Below, piece by piece: positions 30,367 to 38,649 of a stretch of DNA of 39,143 nucleotides. The notes under the pieces were generated by a model that saw only the letters and a list, made by a program, of their open reading frames with translations, was not told the DNA's origin and ran no database searches. Location: assembly GCA_003696955.1 (NCBI GenBank), contig RFGU01000115.1, positions 1 to 39,143 of the forward strand, given 5' to 3'. How positions within the stretch are numbered: the first letter of the stretch is position 1; the number at the start of each line of letters is the position of its first letter. A program made the position numbers and the translations under genes. This DNA is from Deltaproteobacteria bacterium. Lineage in GTDB: Bacteria; Myxococcota_A; Polyangia; Nannocystales; Nannocystaceae.

Positions 30367-31419
30367 TCAGGCGACGACGGGAAGACGGCGCGCGGATCCG
30401 GCCGGGGTGGAAAGCTCCGGCCGATCCTCCCCGCAGCGCAGGGGCACGAGCCCGAGTTCGTCGAGCATGCGCAGGTCGTCTTCGACCGTGCGGTTCGGGG
30501 TGGTGAGGAAGTCCCCGACCATCATGCCCGAGGCTCCCGCCGCGAACATGAGGGGCAGGGCCTGCCCGAGATGGGTGCGTCCCGCGGCGATGAAGATGTT
30601 CTGCCGCGGAAGGAACAGGCGAAAGCCCGCGATGATCCGCAGCATCTCCATGGGCGGCAGCGGCTCGGCATCGGCCAGGCGCGTGCCCTCGATGCTCACC
30701 AGGAAGTTCAGGGGGACCTCGTCCACGTCGAGTTCGCGCAGGGCCTCGGCGAGTTCCACCCGGTCCGCGGGGCCTTCGCCCATGCCGAAGATCCCGCCCA
30801 CGCAAGTGCGAAGGCCCTTGGCCTTGGCGCGCCGGATCGTGTCGATCCGCTCGTCGTAGGTGTGGGTCGAGACGATCTTCGAGAAGAACGTCCGTCCCGT
30901 CTCGAGGTTGTGGTTCAGCTCGGTCAGGCCGGCCTCCACCAGGCGGTCGAGGGCCTCGTCCGACAGAAAGCCGAAGGAGCCGTGGGCCTCGGTGTGCCCG
31001 GCCTCGCGCACGGCGCGGACGGCCGCGATCATGCGCTCGAGGTCGGGACCTCCGTCGGAGAGCCCACGGGTCGCGGTGACCAGGCCGAGGGCCGTGGCGT
31101 AGCGCTCGGCGGCCTTGGCGCTGGCCTCCACCGCGGCTTCGGTGGGGATGAACTTGCCGGCCTTGGCGTGGGTCGAGTGGTACTTCGACTGGGAGCAGAA
31201 GCCGCAGTCCTCGGGGCAGCCGCCTTCCTTGGCGTTGACGATGGAGCACAGGTGGACCCGGTTGCCGAAGCGATGGCGCCGGACGCGGTCGGCCGCCGCC
31301 ATGAGCTCCCAGACGTCCACGTCGCCCGACAGGTACGCAAGGAGGTCCTCGGACGAGGTCGCGCGGTCGTCACCGGCGAGGATCCGGTCGGCACACTCCG
31401 AGGGGGCGCGAAATGGCAT
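30367..31419 (-). CDS. bioB: Biotin synthase
   Basis: A 350-residue radical SAM enzyme. The 4Fe-4S cluster motif is CPEDCGFC (Cys68, 72, 75) in GGCPEDCGFCSQSKYH. Further hallmarks are TEAHGSFGFLSDEALDRLVEAGLTELNHNLET, the GGIFGMGE motif, PLNFLVSIEGTRLAD and MVGDFLTTPNRTVEDDLRMLDELG. It inserts sulfur into dethiobiotin, the last step of biotin synthesis. The ATG at 31419 gives the usual length; the frame is open to 31608 but that part is unlikely. No other bio genes are nearby. Its downstream demand includes biotin carboxylases. Confidence 0.97.
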   Translation of the reverse strand: MPFRAPSECADRILAGDDRATSSEDLLAYLSGDVDVWELMAAADRVRRHRFGNRVHLCSIVNAKEGGCPEDCGFCSQSKYHSTHAKAGKFIPTEAAVEASAKAAERYATALGLVTATRGLSDGGPDLERMIAAVRAVREAGHTEAHGSFGFLSDEALDRLVEAGLTELNHNLETGRTFFSKIVSTHTYDERIDTIRRAKAKGLRTCVGGIFGMGEGPADRVELAEALRELDVDEVPLNFLVSIEGTRLADAEPLPPMEMLRIIAGFRLFLPRQNIFIAAGRTHLGQALPLMFAAGASGMMVGDFLTTPNRTVEDDLRMLDELGLVPLRCGEDRPELSTPAGSARRLPVVA

Positions 31420-31425
31420 GGAAGA

Positions 31426-31434
31426 CGTATACCA
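31426..31434 (-). promoter_or_regulatory. Candidate extended -10 for bioB
   Basis: TGG-TATACG on the minus strand ends 6 bases before the bioB ATG at 31419. A weak TTACCG lies about 17 bases further upstream. There is no Shine-Dalgarno, so a leaderless mRNA is suggested. Confidence 0.4.
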
Positions 31435-31612
31435 TCGCCTTCGGGTTCCGGTAAGGCGCCGACCATGCCGCGCACCGCGGGCGTGGACGCCCTCGAACGC
31501 CGTTCCTACGGCCTTCGGTCCGGAACATGGGTGGCGCCGGAGGCGTGCGGTCCCCCGGGGGCGGCATCGTCCATCCCGGCATGCAGCACGGCTGATCGAT
31601 CCGGGCACCCGG

Positions 31613-31621
31613 TGTTACGCT
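31613..31621 (+). promoter_or_regulatory. Candidate extended -10 for the pdh operon
   Basis: TGT-TACGCT lies 31 bases before the pdhA GTG, leaving room for the AAAGGA ribosome-binding site. The same TACGCT precedes the gene starting at 17063. Confidence 0.35.
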
Positions 31622-31652
31622 CCGCCGGCCCACCTGGGCAGAAAGGAACGCC

Positions 31653-32744
31653 GTGACCGCATCCGACGCAAGCACGTCCCACGGCCACCCGCCGAAGATC
31701 CCGCGTACGAAGGACGAACTTCTGCGCCTGTACCGCCAGATGCTGCGAATCCGCAGATTCGAGGAGCTCGCGGCCCGGGCCTACACCCAGGGCAAGATCA
31801 GCGGCTTCCTGCACCTGTACATCGGGCAGGAGGCCATCGCGGTGGCCACCAAGGAGGTGATGGAGCCCGGCGACCGCGTGGTGACGACCTATCGCGACCA
31901 CGGCTTCGCCCTGGCCCTCGGCAGCGACCCCAAGGCCTGCATGGCGGAACTCTTCGGCAAGAAGACGGGCCTGGTGGGCGGCAAGGGCGGCTCCATGCAC
32001 TTCTTCGATCGCAAGGTGGGCCTTTGGGGCGGGTACGCCATCGTGGGCGGACACGTTCCCGTGGCAGCGGGGCACGCCTTCGCCTCGAAGTACCTCGGCG
32101 ACGGGGCCGTGACCTTCTGCTTCATGGGGGAGGGGGCCCTGCCCATCGGTGCGACCCACGAGGGGTTCCTGCTGGCGGGCCTATGGAAGCTGCCCGTGGT
32201 CTTCGTCATCGAGAACAACCAGTACGCCATGGGCACGCCCCTTGCCCGCACGAGCCCCGTCGACGACCTCACGGTGCGTGGTCCGGTGTACCGCTTCGTG
32301 ACCGACCGGTTGGTCGTGCGGGACGTGTTCGAGGTCCGCGAGCACCTGGCCCGGGCGGCCCGTAGGGCACGCGAGCAGTCCCAGCCGTGCCTGCTGGAAC
32401 TCGTCACCTATCGTTTCCGGGGCCACTCCATGAGCGATCCGGCCAAGTATCGCACCAAGGAGGAGGTGGAACGATGGAAGGCGCAGGATCCGGTCCATCG
32501 CCACGAGCGCGAGCTGATGGAGGACTTCGGCGTGACCGAGGAGGCACTCGAGGCCCTCGACGACGAGGTGGTGGCGGAGATGCAGGCGGCCGTGGACTTC
32601 GCCGACGCCTCGCCCCTGCCCGATCCGGAGGAGCGGTTCCAACACATGTACGTCGAGGACCCGTCGGCCCATCCGGAACTCGGCCCCTTCGACCGCACCG
32701 ACATTCCGGCGCTGACGGTGCGAAGCTTCGACCCGAAAGGATGA
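31653..32744 (+). CDS. pdhA: Pyruvate dehydrogenase E1 component, alpha subunit
   Basis: A 363-residue protein. The GTG at 31653 has AAAGGA 5 bases upstream. Family motifs are [39 protein letters not shown]-like text, [21 protein letters not shown] and, near the C-terminus, [15 protein letters not shown], typical of PDH rather than branched-chain enzymes. The TPP-binding motif reads GEG (159-161)...ENNQYAMG (187-194). The usual Asp of GDG is Glu, and the usual Asn-Gln-Gly is Pro-Ile-Gly. With PdhB it decarboxylates pyruvate and acetylates the E2 lipoyl group. It is first in pdhA-B-C-mqnB-mqnD. Confidence 0.95.
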   Translation: [363 protein letters not shown]

Positions 32745-32750
32745 ACCGAC

Positions 32751-33734
32751 ATGGCGATCCTTCAGATCCGTGAAGCCCTGCGCGCGGCCCTCGACGAGGA
32801 GATGGCCCGCGACCCCCGCGTCTTCCTCATGGGCGAGGAGGTCGGCCACTACGACGGGGCCTACAAGGTCTCCCAGGGATTGCTCGCCAAGTACGGCGAG
32901 ATGCGGGTGGTGGACACGCCGATCTGCGAGGCCGGGTTCGCCGGCGTGGGGATCGGGGCCGCCATGGCGGGCCTTCGCCCGGTCGTCGAGTTCATGACCT
33001 TCAACTTCTCCCTGGTGGCCTTCGACCAGCTCATCAACAACGCCGCCAAGCTGCACCACCTCTCCAACGGCCAGTTCACCCTGCCCATCGTCTTTCGCGG
33101 CCCCAACGGCGCCGCCCACATGCTCAGTTCGACCCACTCCCAGGCCTTCGACGCCCTTCTGTCCCATCCGCCGGGGTTCAAGGTGGTCTCCATCGCGACG
33201 CCCTACGATGCCAAGGGCCTGCTCAAGAGCGCCATCCGGGACCCCAATCCCGTCGTCTTCTTCGAGAGCGAGGTCATGTACGGCGTCAAGGGGGAGGTCC
33301 CGGACGAGGAGTACCTCATCCCCATCGGCCAGGCCGACGTCAAGCGTCCCGGCAGCGACGTCACCGTGATCACGTGGGGACAAGGGCTGCCGGTGGCGCT
33401 GCGGGCGGCGGAGCTGTGCGCGGAGGACGGGATCGACTGCGAGGTCGTCGACGTACGGACGCTGCGCCCGTTGGACGAGAAGACGATCTTCGACAGCGTG
33501 CGCAAGACCCATCGCGCCGTGGTGGTGGCCCACGAATGGCCCACCTGCGGTTTCTCGGGCCACATCGCCACCAGGATCCAAGAAGAGATCCTCGACGAAC
33601 TCGATGCACCGGTGCTGCGCGAGACGTACGAGGACGTGAACATGCCCTACGCCGAGAACCTCGAAAAGCTCGTCATCCCCAGCGCCGAGCGAGCGCGCGA
33701 GGCCATCTTGCGCGTCGCCTACCACCGCATCTAG
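32751..33734 (+). CDS. pdhB: Pyruvate dehydrogenase E1 component, beta subunit
   Basis: A 327-residue protein starting 6 bases after pdhA. Motifs are QIREALRAALDEEMARDPRVFLMGEEVGHYDGAYKVSQGL (TPP activation Glu in the GEEV strand), RVVDTPICEAGFAGVGIGAAMAGLRPVVEFMTFNF, the GPNGAAHMLSSTHSQAFD loop, DPNPVVFFESEVMYG, and the C-terminal TVITWGQGLPVALRAAE with DVRTLRPLDEKTIFDSVRKTHRAVVVAHEWPTCGFSG. It forms the alpha2beta2 heterotetramer with PdhA. AGGA-type sites precede the ATG (GAAAGGATG within the pdhA end). Confidence 0.97.
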   Translation: MAILQIREALRAALDEEMARDPRVFLMGEEVGHYDGAYKVSQGLLAKYGEMRVVDTPICEAGFAGVGIGAAMAGLRPVVEFMTFNFSLVAFDQLINNAAKLHHLSNGQFTLPIVFRGPNGAAHMLSSTHSQAFDALLSHPPGFKVVSIATPYDAKGLLKSAIRDPNPVVFFESEVMYGVKGEVPDEEYLIPIGQADVKRPGSDVTVITWGQGLPVALRAAELCAEDGIDCEVVDVRTLRPLDEKTIFDSVRKTHRAVVVAHEWPTCGFSGHIATRIQEEILDELDAPVLRETYEDVNMPYAENLEKLVIPSAERAREAILRVAYHRI

Positions 33735-33746
33735 GAAGGCTCCCCC

Positions 33747-35039
33747 ATGGCCAAGGTCATCACGCTTCCGCGTCTTTCCGACACCATGCAAGAGGGGGTC
33801 GTGGCGCGCTGGCTCGTCTCCGAGGGGGACAAGGTCAAGCGCGGTCAGGTCATCGCCGAGATCGAGACGGACAAGGCCACGATGGAGTTCGAGTCCTTCG
33901 AAGGGGGCATCGTGCTGGCCCTCGTGGCCCCCGAGGGGGAGACGCTGCACGTCGGGGCACCCATCGCCGTGTTCGGCAAGGCCGGCGAGGACCCGCAGGA
34001 GGCCCTGGCGGCGTTCGAGAGCGCAGGCGGTGCGGCGTCGGACGCGGCATCCCCGTCCGCCCCTGCGCCCGACGCCCATGGGCCTTCCCCCGAGGCCGCG
34101 ACGCAGGCCGAGGCTGGGGGCCCGCCCACCCAAGCGCCGGGTGGCGAAGCGGGCGAGACACCGACCGACCGCCGGATCCCGGCCTCGCCCCTCGCACGCA
34201 AGCGGGCCCGGGAGTACGGCCTCGACCTGCGGGCGATCCCGGGGTCGGGGCCGAAGGGACGTGTGATCGTGGCCGACGTCGAGGCCGCGCGCGCCAAGGG
34301 CCCGGTGGCGCAGGCGGCCGCTCCGGCTGCGACGGCCGGGCGCTTCGTCGATCGGCCGGACACGCGGATCCCGCTGTCGCAGATGCGCAAGGCCATCGCG
34401 CGGCGGATGGCCGAGTCGTTCCGGGACATTCCGCACTTCTACCTCTCGGCAACGATCCGGATGGATCGAGCGGCCGCCCTGCGGGCGGAGATCAACGCGG
34501 CCCACGGCGCCAAGGTGGTCTCGTTCAACGATCTCGTGCTGCTCGCCGTGGCCCGGGCCCTCGAGGAGCACCCGCGCGTGAACCGGTCGTTCGCGGGAGA
34601 CGCCATCGTCGAGCACGGCAACATCCACGTGGGCGTGGCGGTGGCCCTCGACGACGGGCTCGTCGTGCCCGTGGTGCGCTACGCCAACCAAAAGCGCCTG
34701 ACCGAGATCGCGGCCGAGGTGCGGGACCTCGGCGAGCGCGCGCGGACGAGGAAGCTCGCTCCCGAGGAGATGACGGGGTCGACGATCACCGTCAGCAACC
34801 TGGGCATGTTCGGGATCGACCACTTCTCCGCCGTGATCAATCCGGGCGAGGGGGCGATTCTCGCGGTGGGGGCGATCCGGGACGTGGCCGTGCCGGATGG
34901 CGCCGGAGGATTCACGGCGGCGAAGGAGATGACCGTGACGTTGGCGTGCGATCATCGGGCCATGGACGGGGCCGACGGCGCCAAGTTCCTGGCCACCCTG
35001 CGCAACCTGCTCGAACACCCGGCGGCCATGCTGGCATGA
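33747..35039 (+). CDS. pdhC: Dihydrolipoamide acetyltransferase (PDH E2)
   Basis: A 430-residue protein with one lipoyl domain (residues 1-80, lipoylated Lys43 in ETDKATMEF), an Ala/Pro/Gly-rich flexible linker (about 90-138), a peripheral subunit-binding domain (RIPASPLARKRAREYGLDL...GPKGRVIVADV, about 144-180) and the catalytic acyltransferase domain with His403 and Asp407 in DHRAMDG. It transfers acetyl from lipoamide to CoA. AGGAAGG precedes the ATG by a few bases. A PDH E3 gene is not in the window. It overlaps mqnB by ATGA. Confidence 0.97.
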   Translation: MAKVITLPRLSDTMQEGVVARWLVSEGDKVKRGQVIAEIETDKATMEFESFEGGIVLALVAPEGETLHVGAPIAVFGKAGEDPQEALAAFESAGGAASDAASPSAPAPDAHGPSPEAATQAEAGGPPTQAPGGEAGETPTDRRIPASPLARKRAREYGLDLRAIPGSGPKGRVIVADVEAARAKGPVAQAAAPAATAGRFVDRPDTRIPLSQMRKAIARRMAESFRDIPHFYLSATIRMDRAAALRAEINAAHGAKVVSFNDLVLLAVARALEEHPRVNRSFAGDAIVEHGNIHVGVAVALDDGLVVPVVRYANQKRLTEIAAEVRDLGERARTRKLAPEEMTGSTITVSNLGMFGIDHFSAVINPGEGAILAVGAIRDVAVPDGAGGFTAAKEMTVTLACDHRAMDGADGAKFLATLRNLLEHPAAMLA

Positions 35040-35689
35040 GCGCACGGCCGCTCCTGCTCGCCGTCTACGCCCATCCGCGGGAGGGCGCCGAGGTGCGGCC
35101 GCCCCCGTCGGTCCGCCTCGTCGAGGTGGGGGTCGGGAAGGTCGCCGCGGCCCTCGGCACGTTCGAGGCCGTGCACGACGCTCGGCCCGCGGCCGTGCTG
35201 TCCTTCGGCCTATGCGGAACGTATGACGGGCGTGCATTGGGGGTGGGTGCGGCGTGCCGCGTCAGGCAGGCGGTGCTGTCCGACGAAGGGGTGTGCACGC
35301 CCCACGGCTTCTTGGGACTGGGCGACCTCGGGCTCGGGACGGCCGAGCCCCTCGACGCCGACGGGGGCCTCGACCGTTGGCTCGACCACACCGCGGGCCC
35401 CCTGCCGGCCGTACGCGCGGCGACGGTCTCCACGTGTGCCGGCGCGTCGGATCTGGCTCGTGCGCGACGGGAGCGGTCGGGGGCGGTGGTGGAGACCATG
35501 GAGAGCTACGCCATCGCGGCGGCCTGTGCCCGACTGGGCGTGCCGTGGGCCGAGGTGCGGGTCGTCTCGAACGAGACGGGGGACCGCGATCGGGCGCGTT
35601 TCGACTTGGACGGCGCGGCCGCCGCGGGACGCGCCCTCGTCGAGCGGATCTTCGCGCGCTGGGAGGAGGCCCCACCGTGGAACCCCTGA
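35036..35689 (+). CDS. mqnB: Futalosine hydrolase
   Basis: A 217-residue protein of the nucleoside phosphorylase/hydrolase fold. It has LVEVGVGKVAAALGTFEAV, VLSFGLCGTY (GxCG nucleotide loop), VLSDEGVCTP, VVETMESYAIAAACARLGVP (the MES/ME motif that contacts ribose) and VRVVSNETGDRDRARFDL with the catalytic Asp region. It cleaves (aminodeoxy)futalosine to dehypoxanthine futalosine in the futalosine route to menaquinone. It starts within the pdhC stop (ATGA). The assignment to MqnB rather than another nucleosidase is supported by mqnD directly downstream. Confidence 0.88.
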   Translation: MSARPLLLAVYAHPREGAEVRPPPSVRLVEVGVGKVAAALGTFEAVHDARPAAVLSFGLCGTYDGRALGVGAACRVRQAVLSDEGVCTPHGFLGLGDLGLGTAEPLDADGGLDRWLDHTAGPLPAVRAATVSTCAGASDLARARRERSGAVVETMESYAIAAACARLGVPWAEVRVVSNETGDRDRARFDLDGAAAAGRALVERIFARWEEAPPWNP

Positions 35690-36522
35690 GGATCGGTTTC
35701 TCCCCCTGTCCCAACGACACGTTCATGTTCGATGCCCTGGTGCACGGCCGGGTACCGTTCTCCCGCCCGGTCGAGCCGGTGCTCGAGGACGTCGAGGCCC
35801 TCAACGCCCGGGCCGCGGGCCCCGTGGAGCACCGGCTCCCCGTGACGAAGCTCAGTGCCGCGGCGGTGCTGGACCTTGCCGGCGACGTGCGGATCCTCGA
35901 TGCCGGGGCGGCTCTCGGGCGGGGTTGCGGACCGCTCGTGGTCACGCGCGCGGGGGGGCCATCGACGCTCACCGACCTCGCCGGTCGGAGGGTGGCGGTG
36001 CCCGGGATGCGCACGACGGCCACGCTCCTCTTCGAGATCTTCGGGCCGCCCGCGCAACTCGTGCCGATGCGGTTCGACCGGGTGGTGAAGGCCGTGGCCG
36101 AAGGCACTGTGGAGGCGGGGCTGCTGATCCACGAGCTGCGGTTCACCTACGAGGCGATGGGGCTTGCCTGCGTCGCGGACCTCGGGGATCTGTGGGAGCG
36201 CGAGACGGGCCACCCGCTGCCCCTCGGCGTCATCGCGGTGCGCCGCAAGGTGCCCGAGGCCCTGGCGACGGAGCTTTCGTCCGGCCTCGCCGCCTCGATC
36301 CGCCGGGCCTTCGCCGACCCGGAGGCCGCTGCGCCCTTCGTGGCGGCCCACGCCCAGTCCATGGATCCCGACGTGTGCCGCCGCCACATCGAGCTCTACG
36401 TGAACGCCTACTCGGAGCGCCTAGGCCCCGAAGGCCGCGCCGCGCTCTGCGAGCTGGCGATGCGCGCCCACGCCGCGGGCCGGCCCCTGGCGGCCTTCGA
36501 ATTCGTGCCCACGGGCGGATGA
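35677..36522 (+). CDS. mqnD: 1,4-dihydroxy-6-naphthoate synthase
   Basis: A 281-residue periplasmic-binding-protein-like enzyme. It begins LRIGFSPCPNDTFMFDALVHG, the MqnD signature, and contains PVTKLSAAAVLDL, GCGPLVVTR, RVAVPGMRTTATLL and VKAVAEGTVEAGLLIHELRFTYEAMGL. It converts cyclic dehypoxanthine futalosine to 1,4-dihydroxy-6-naphthoate. The GTG at 35677 has GGAGGAGG a few bases upstream and overlaps the mqnB end by 13 bases, the same coupling geometry as at 1436-1448. mqnA, mqnC and mqnE are not in the window. Confidence 0.95.
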   Translation: MEPLRIGFSPCPNDTFMFDALVHGRVPFSRPVEPVLEDVEALNARAAGPVEHRLPVTKLSAAAVLDLAGDVRILDAGAALGRGCGPLVVTRAGGPSTLTDLAGRRVAVPGMRTTATLLFEIFGPPAQLVPMRFDRVVKAVAEGTVEAGLLIHELRFTYEAMGLACVADLGDLWERETGHPLPLGVIAVRRKVPEALATELSSGLAASIRRAFADPEAAAPFVAAHAQSMDPDVCRRHIELYVNAYSERLGPEGRAALCELAMRAHAAGRPLAAFEFVPTGG

Positions 36523-36678
36523 AGGCGTGCCCCCGTGCCGAAATGCGGGGCACGCCGGCCGGTAGAAGGGGGGCGCTGCGGCGCGTCGCGCAGGTCGGCC
36601 GGCTCTGCTCCCCGGTGGCGGACCGAAGGGGAGCGAAACTCGCCTCGAACGGCGCGCCCGCGCGTCCGTGGCCGCCGT

Positions 36679-37182
36679 TCATCGATCGCGGGAAAGGGCT
36701 CGGAAGGCGCCGAGGAGGGCGGCACGGGTCTCGTCGTCGGGAGCCTCGTCGAGGGCGCGGCGCACCTCGGGGGGCATTTCGGCATCCGCGGCTCGGGCAG
36801 GTGTGGGCGCGCGGCGGCCAGCGGCGGCGTACGAGACCGGCGGCGGCTCGAAGACGACGGCGTCCGCCGGGGCGAGGCGCACGTCGATCCGCTCGATCCC
36901 GAGGGGCGGGCGTACCCGGCGCAGCCCCTCGAGCAGCTCGGCCTCGAGGTAGCGTACCTCGTGGATCCACTGGGCATGGCGCGCGTACAAGGTGAGGGTC
37001 TGCCCCCGGATCCGGCCGGGGGAGACGGCGCGCGCGAGGGAGGGGGGGGCGAGGTCGTGCCAGACCGCGACGACCCGCCCGAGCCGTGCACGCGCCGGAG
37101 ACAGGCGCCGGGCGAGCGCGTTCCAGACGAGGTCGTCGGCCGGGCGGCGTGCGGCGAGGCGCGGACGGTCACGGCGAGGCAC
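36679..37182 (-). CDS. dciA: DUF721/DciA-type replicative helicase loader
   Basis: A 167-residue protein. Residues 15-103 match the DUF721/DciA fold: DLVWNALARRLSPARARLGRVVAVWHDLAPPSLARAVSPGRIRGQTLTLYARHAQWIHEVRYLEAELLEGLRRVRPPLGIERIDVRL, with the VWxxxxP, L.....WxxELxxL-like and I..I.VR hallmarks. DciA is the ancestral bacterial factor that helps load DnaB helicase. The C-terminal 65 residues are Pro/Ala-rich and acidic, probably disordered. The start is GTG 37182, 19 bases after the symporter stop; a 19-bp palindrome lies just before it. The DUF721 match is by sequence pattern. Confidence 0.82.
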   Translation of the reverse strand: MPRRDRPRLAARRPADDLVWNALARRLSPARARLGRVVAVWHDLAPPSLARAVSPGRIRGQTLTLYARHAQWIHEVRYLEAELLEGLRRVRPPLGIERIDVRLAPADAVVFEPPPVSYAAAGRRAPTPARAADAEMPPEVRRALDEAPDDETRAALLGAFRALSRDR

Positions 37183-37186
37183 GGCG

Positions 37187-37205
37187 GTGATCGTGCCACG
37201 ATCAC
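37187..37205. repeat. 19-bp palindrome at the symporter-dciA junction
   Basis: GTGATCGTG (37187-37195) and CACGATCAC (37197-37205) flank a single C. It covers the symporter stop codon and the region 5-23 bases before the dciA GTG, where a ribosome-binding site would be. It holds two GATC sites. It may be an operator or an mRNA hairpin that controls dciA translation. Confidence 0.5.
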
Positions 37206-38551
37206 GGCGAAGATGGGGGCACCTGAGATTCGCTGGCAGGCAAGGTTCGGTCGACGAGGATGCACGCCGCCAGGTCGCTGGTCACGTTCACGGCCGTCCG
37301 TGCCATGTCGAGGAGACGGTCGACCCCGAAGACCAGACCGAGGGCCGCGGTGGGCACGCCCACCGTATGGAGGATCGACGAGAGCACGACGATCCCGAGG
37401 CCGGGGGCCGACGGTGTGCCGATGGAGGCGGTCAGGATCGTGACGATCAGCATCAGCAGCGCCCCAGGCCCAAGGTCCACCCCCGCGACCTGGGCGAGGA
37501 ACACGGTCGCCACGGTTTGGTAGAGGGCGGTGCCGTCCATGTTCATCGTGGCGCCAAGGGGAACGACGAGCCGCGCCACCTCGGGCCGAACGTCCAGGTC
37601 GTCCTGGGCGGTGCGGATGGAAAGCGGCATGACCGCCGCCGAACTCGACGTGGAGAATGCCAGGGTGCCCACCTTGGCCGCGGCTCGCGCGAACCGGCCG
37701 ACGGGAAACCGGCCGAGGGTCCGTAGGAGCAGCGCGTACACGCCAAGCAGGGTGCCGAGACCGGCGAGCACCGAGAGGACGTAGAGGGCCAGGCCGCCGA
37801 GGGCGGCGAGGCCGGCCGTGGCGGCGGCCTGGAGGGACAACCCGAACACGGCGATCGGGGCCAGGCGCATGGAGCCCCGCACGATGGCCATGCACACGTC
37901 GAGGGTCGCACGCAACAGATCGAGGAGCGGCGCCACCGTCTCCCGCTCGACGGACACCATGGCGATGCCCACGATCCCGGCGAACGAGACGACCTCGAGC
38001 ATCTGGCCTTCGACCATGGCGCGCAAGGGATTTCGGGGGATCAGCGTGTCGAGGAGGGAGCCGTCCTGCAGGGGCTCGGCGCCTTCGGGCGGGACGGCGG
38101 GCATCGGCCCCGCGATCGCAACCGCCGAAAGATCGACCATGGTGCCGGGCTCGACGAAGGTCGCGATGGTGAAGCCGATGCCGACCGCGCAGACCGTGGT
38201 GAAGAGCGTGTAGGCGAAAAAGCGCATGCCGACCGCACGCAGCACGGCGAACCCCTCGAACTGGGCGATCCCTCGGGCGATGGAGGCGAACACCAGGGGG
38301 ACCACCATCATCTGCAGCAGGGCGAGGAAAACCTCCCCGGGCAAGGCAAAGAGGCGCAAGAGGACGGAACGCACCTGCGGTTCGACCCACCCCACGTCGT
38401 CTCCGAGGGCCGCGCCACATGCGAAGCCGAGGACCACGGCCCCCGTGACCTTGGCGGTGAGCCCGGCTTCGGCGAGCCGTTCGAGGTGGCGCACCAGCAC
38501 CGGCGGCTCGCCACGCGCCTCGCGTCCCTCGGGGGCCTTCGGTCGCGTCAC
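37202..38551 (-). CDS. Dicarboxylate/amino acid:cation symporter (DAACS family)
   Basis: A 449-residue membrane protein with about eight helices and the re-entrant loops of the glutamate/aspartate transporter family. Signatures are MMVVPLVFASIARGIAQ (TM2-3 motif), FSTSSSAAVMPLS (HP1 serine-rich loop), VPLGATMNMDGTALYQTVATVFLAQ (TM7 NMDGT) and ASIGTPSAPGLGIVVLSSIL (HP2), plus FGVDRLLDMARTAVNVTSDLAACILVD (TM8 with Asp and Asn contacts). It imports acidic amino acids or C4-dicarboxylates with Na+ or H+; the TM8 DMARTAVNV-type text fits an amino-acid or dicarboxylate substrate, which I do not resolve. The GTG at 38551 was chosen; open frame continues to 38926 without features. dciA follows on the same strand. 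Confidence 0.92.
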   Translation of the reverse strand: MTRPKAPEGREARGEPPVLVRHLERLAEAGLTAKVTGAVVLGFACGAALGDDVGWVEPQVRSVLLRLFALPGEVFLALLQMMVVPLVFASIARGIAQFEGFAVLRAVGMRFFAYTLFTTVCAVGIGFTIATFVEPGTMVDLSAVAIAGPMPAVPPEGAEPLQDGSLLDTLIPRNPLRAMVEGQMLEVVSFAGIVGIAMVSVERETVAPLLDLLRATLDVCMAIVRGSMRLAPIAVFGLSLQAAATAGLAALGGLALYVLSVLAGLGTLLGVYALLLRTLGRFPVGRFARAAAKVGTLAFSTSSSAAVMPLSIRTAQDDLDVRPEVARLVVPLGATMNMDGTALYQTVATVFLAQVAGVDLGPGALLMLIVTILTASIGTPSAPGLGIVVLSSILHTVGVPTAALGLVFGVDRLLDMARTAVNVTSDLAACILVDRTLPASESQVPPSSP

Positions 38552-38559
38552 GGGTCCGG

Positions 38560-38565
38560 AGCATA
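38560..38565 (-). promoter_or_regulatory. Candidate -10 element for the symporter
   Basis: TATGCT on the minus strand ends 8 bases before the GTG at 38551, suggesting a nearly leaderless mRNA. No clear -35. Confidence 0.35.
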
Positions 38566-38615
38566 CGCGACGGGCGCGGTCGCGGGCCCGTGCGCCAACG
38601 CGCGTCCTCCCCCCC

Positions 38616-38643
38616 TTGCCATCGGGGGCAGGGCGGTTACGTT
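38616..38643 (+). promoter_or_regulatory. Candidate sigma70-like promoter, leaderless geometry
   Basis: TTGCCA (38616-38621), 16-base spacer, TACGTT (38638-38643), then 6 bases to the ATG at 38650, with no Shine-Dalgarno. This is the best two-box example of the leaderless pattern in the window. Confidence 0.45.
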
Positions 38644-38649
38644 CGCGGC

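Noticed and set aside
32181..35237. 1018-codon minus-strand frame opposite pdhA-pdhC
   Set aside because: It spans three clearly coding genes on the other strand and has no recognisable domain.
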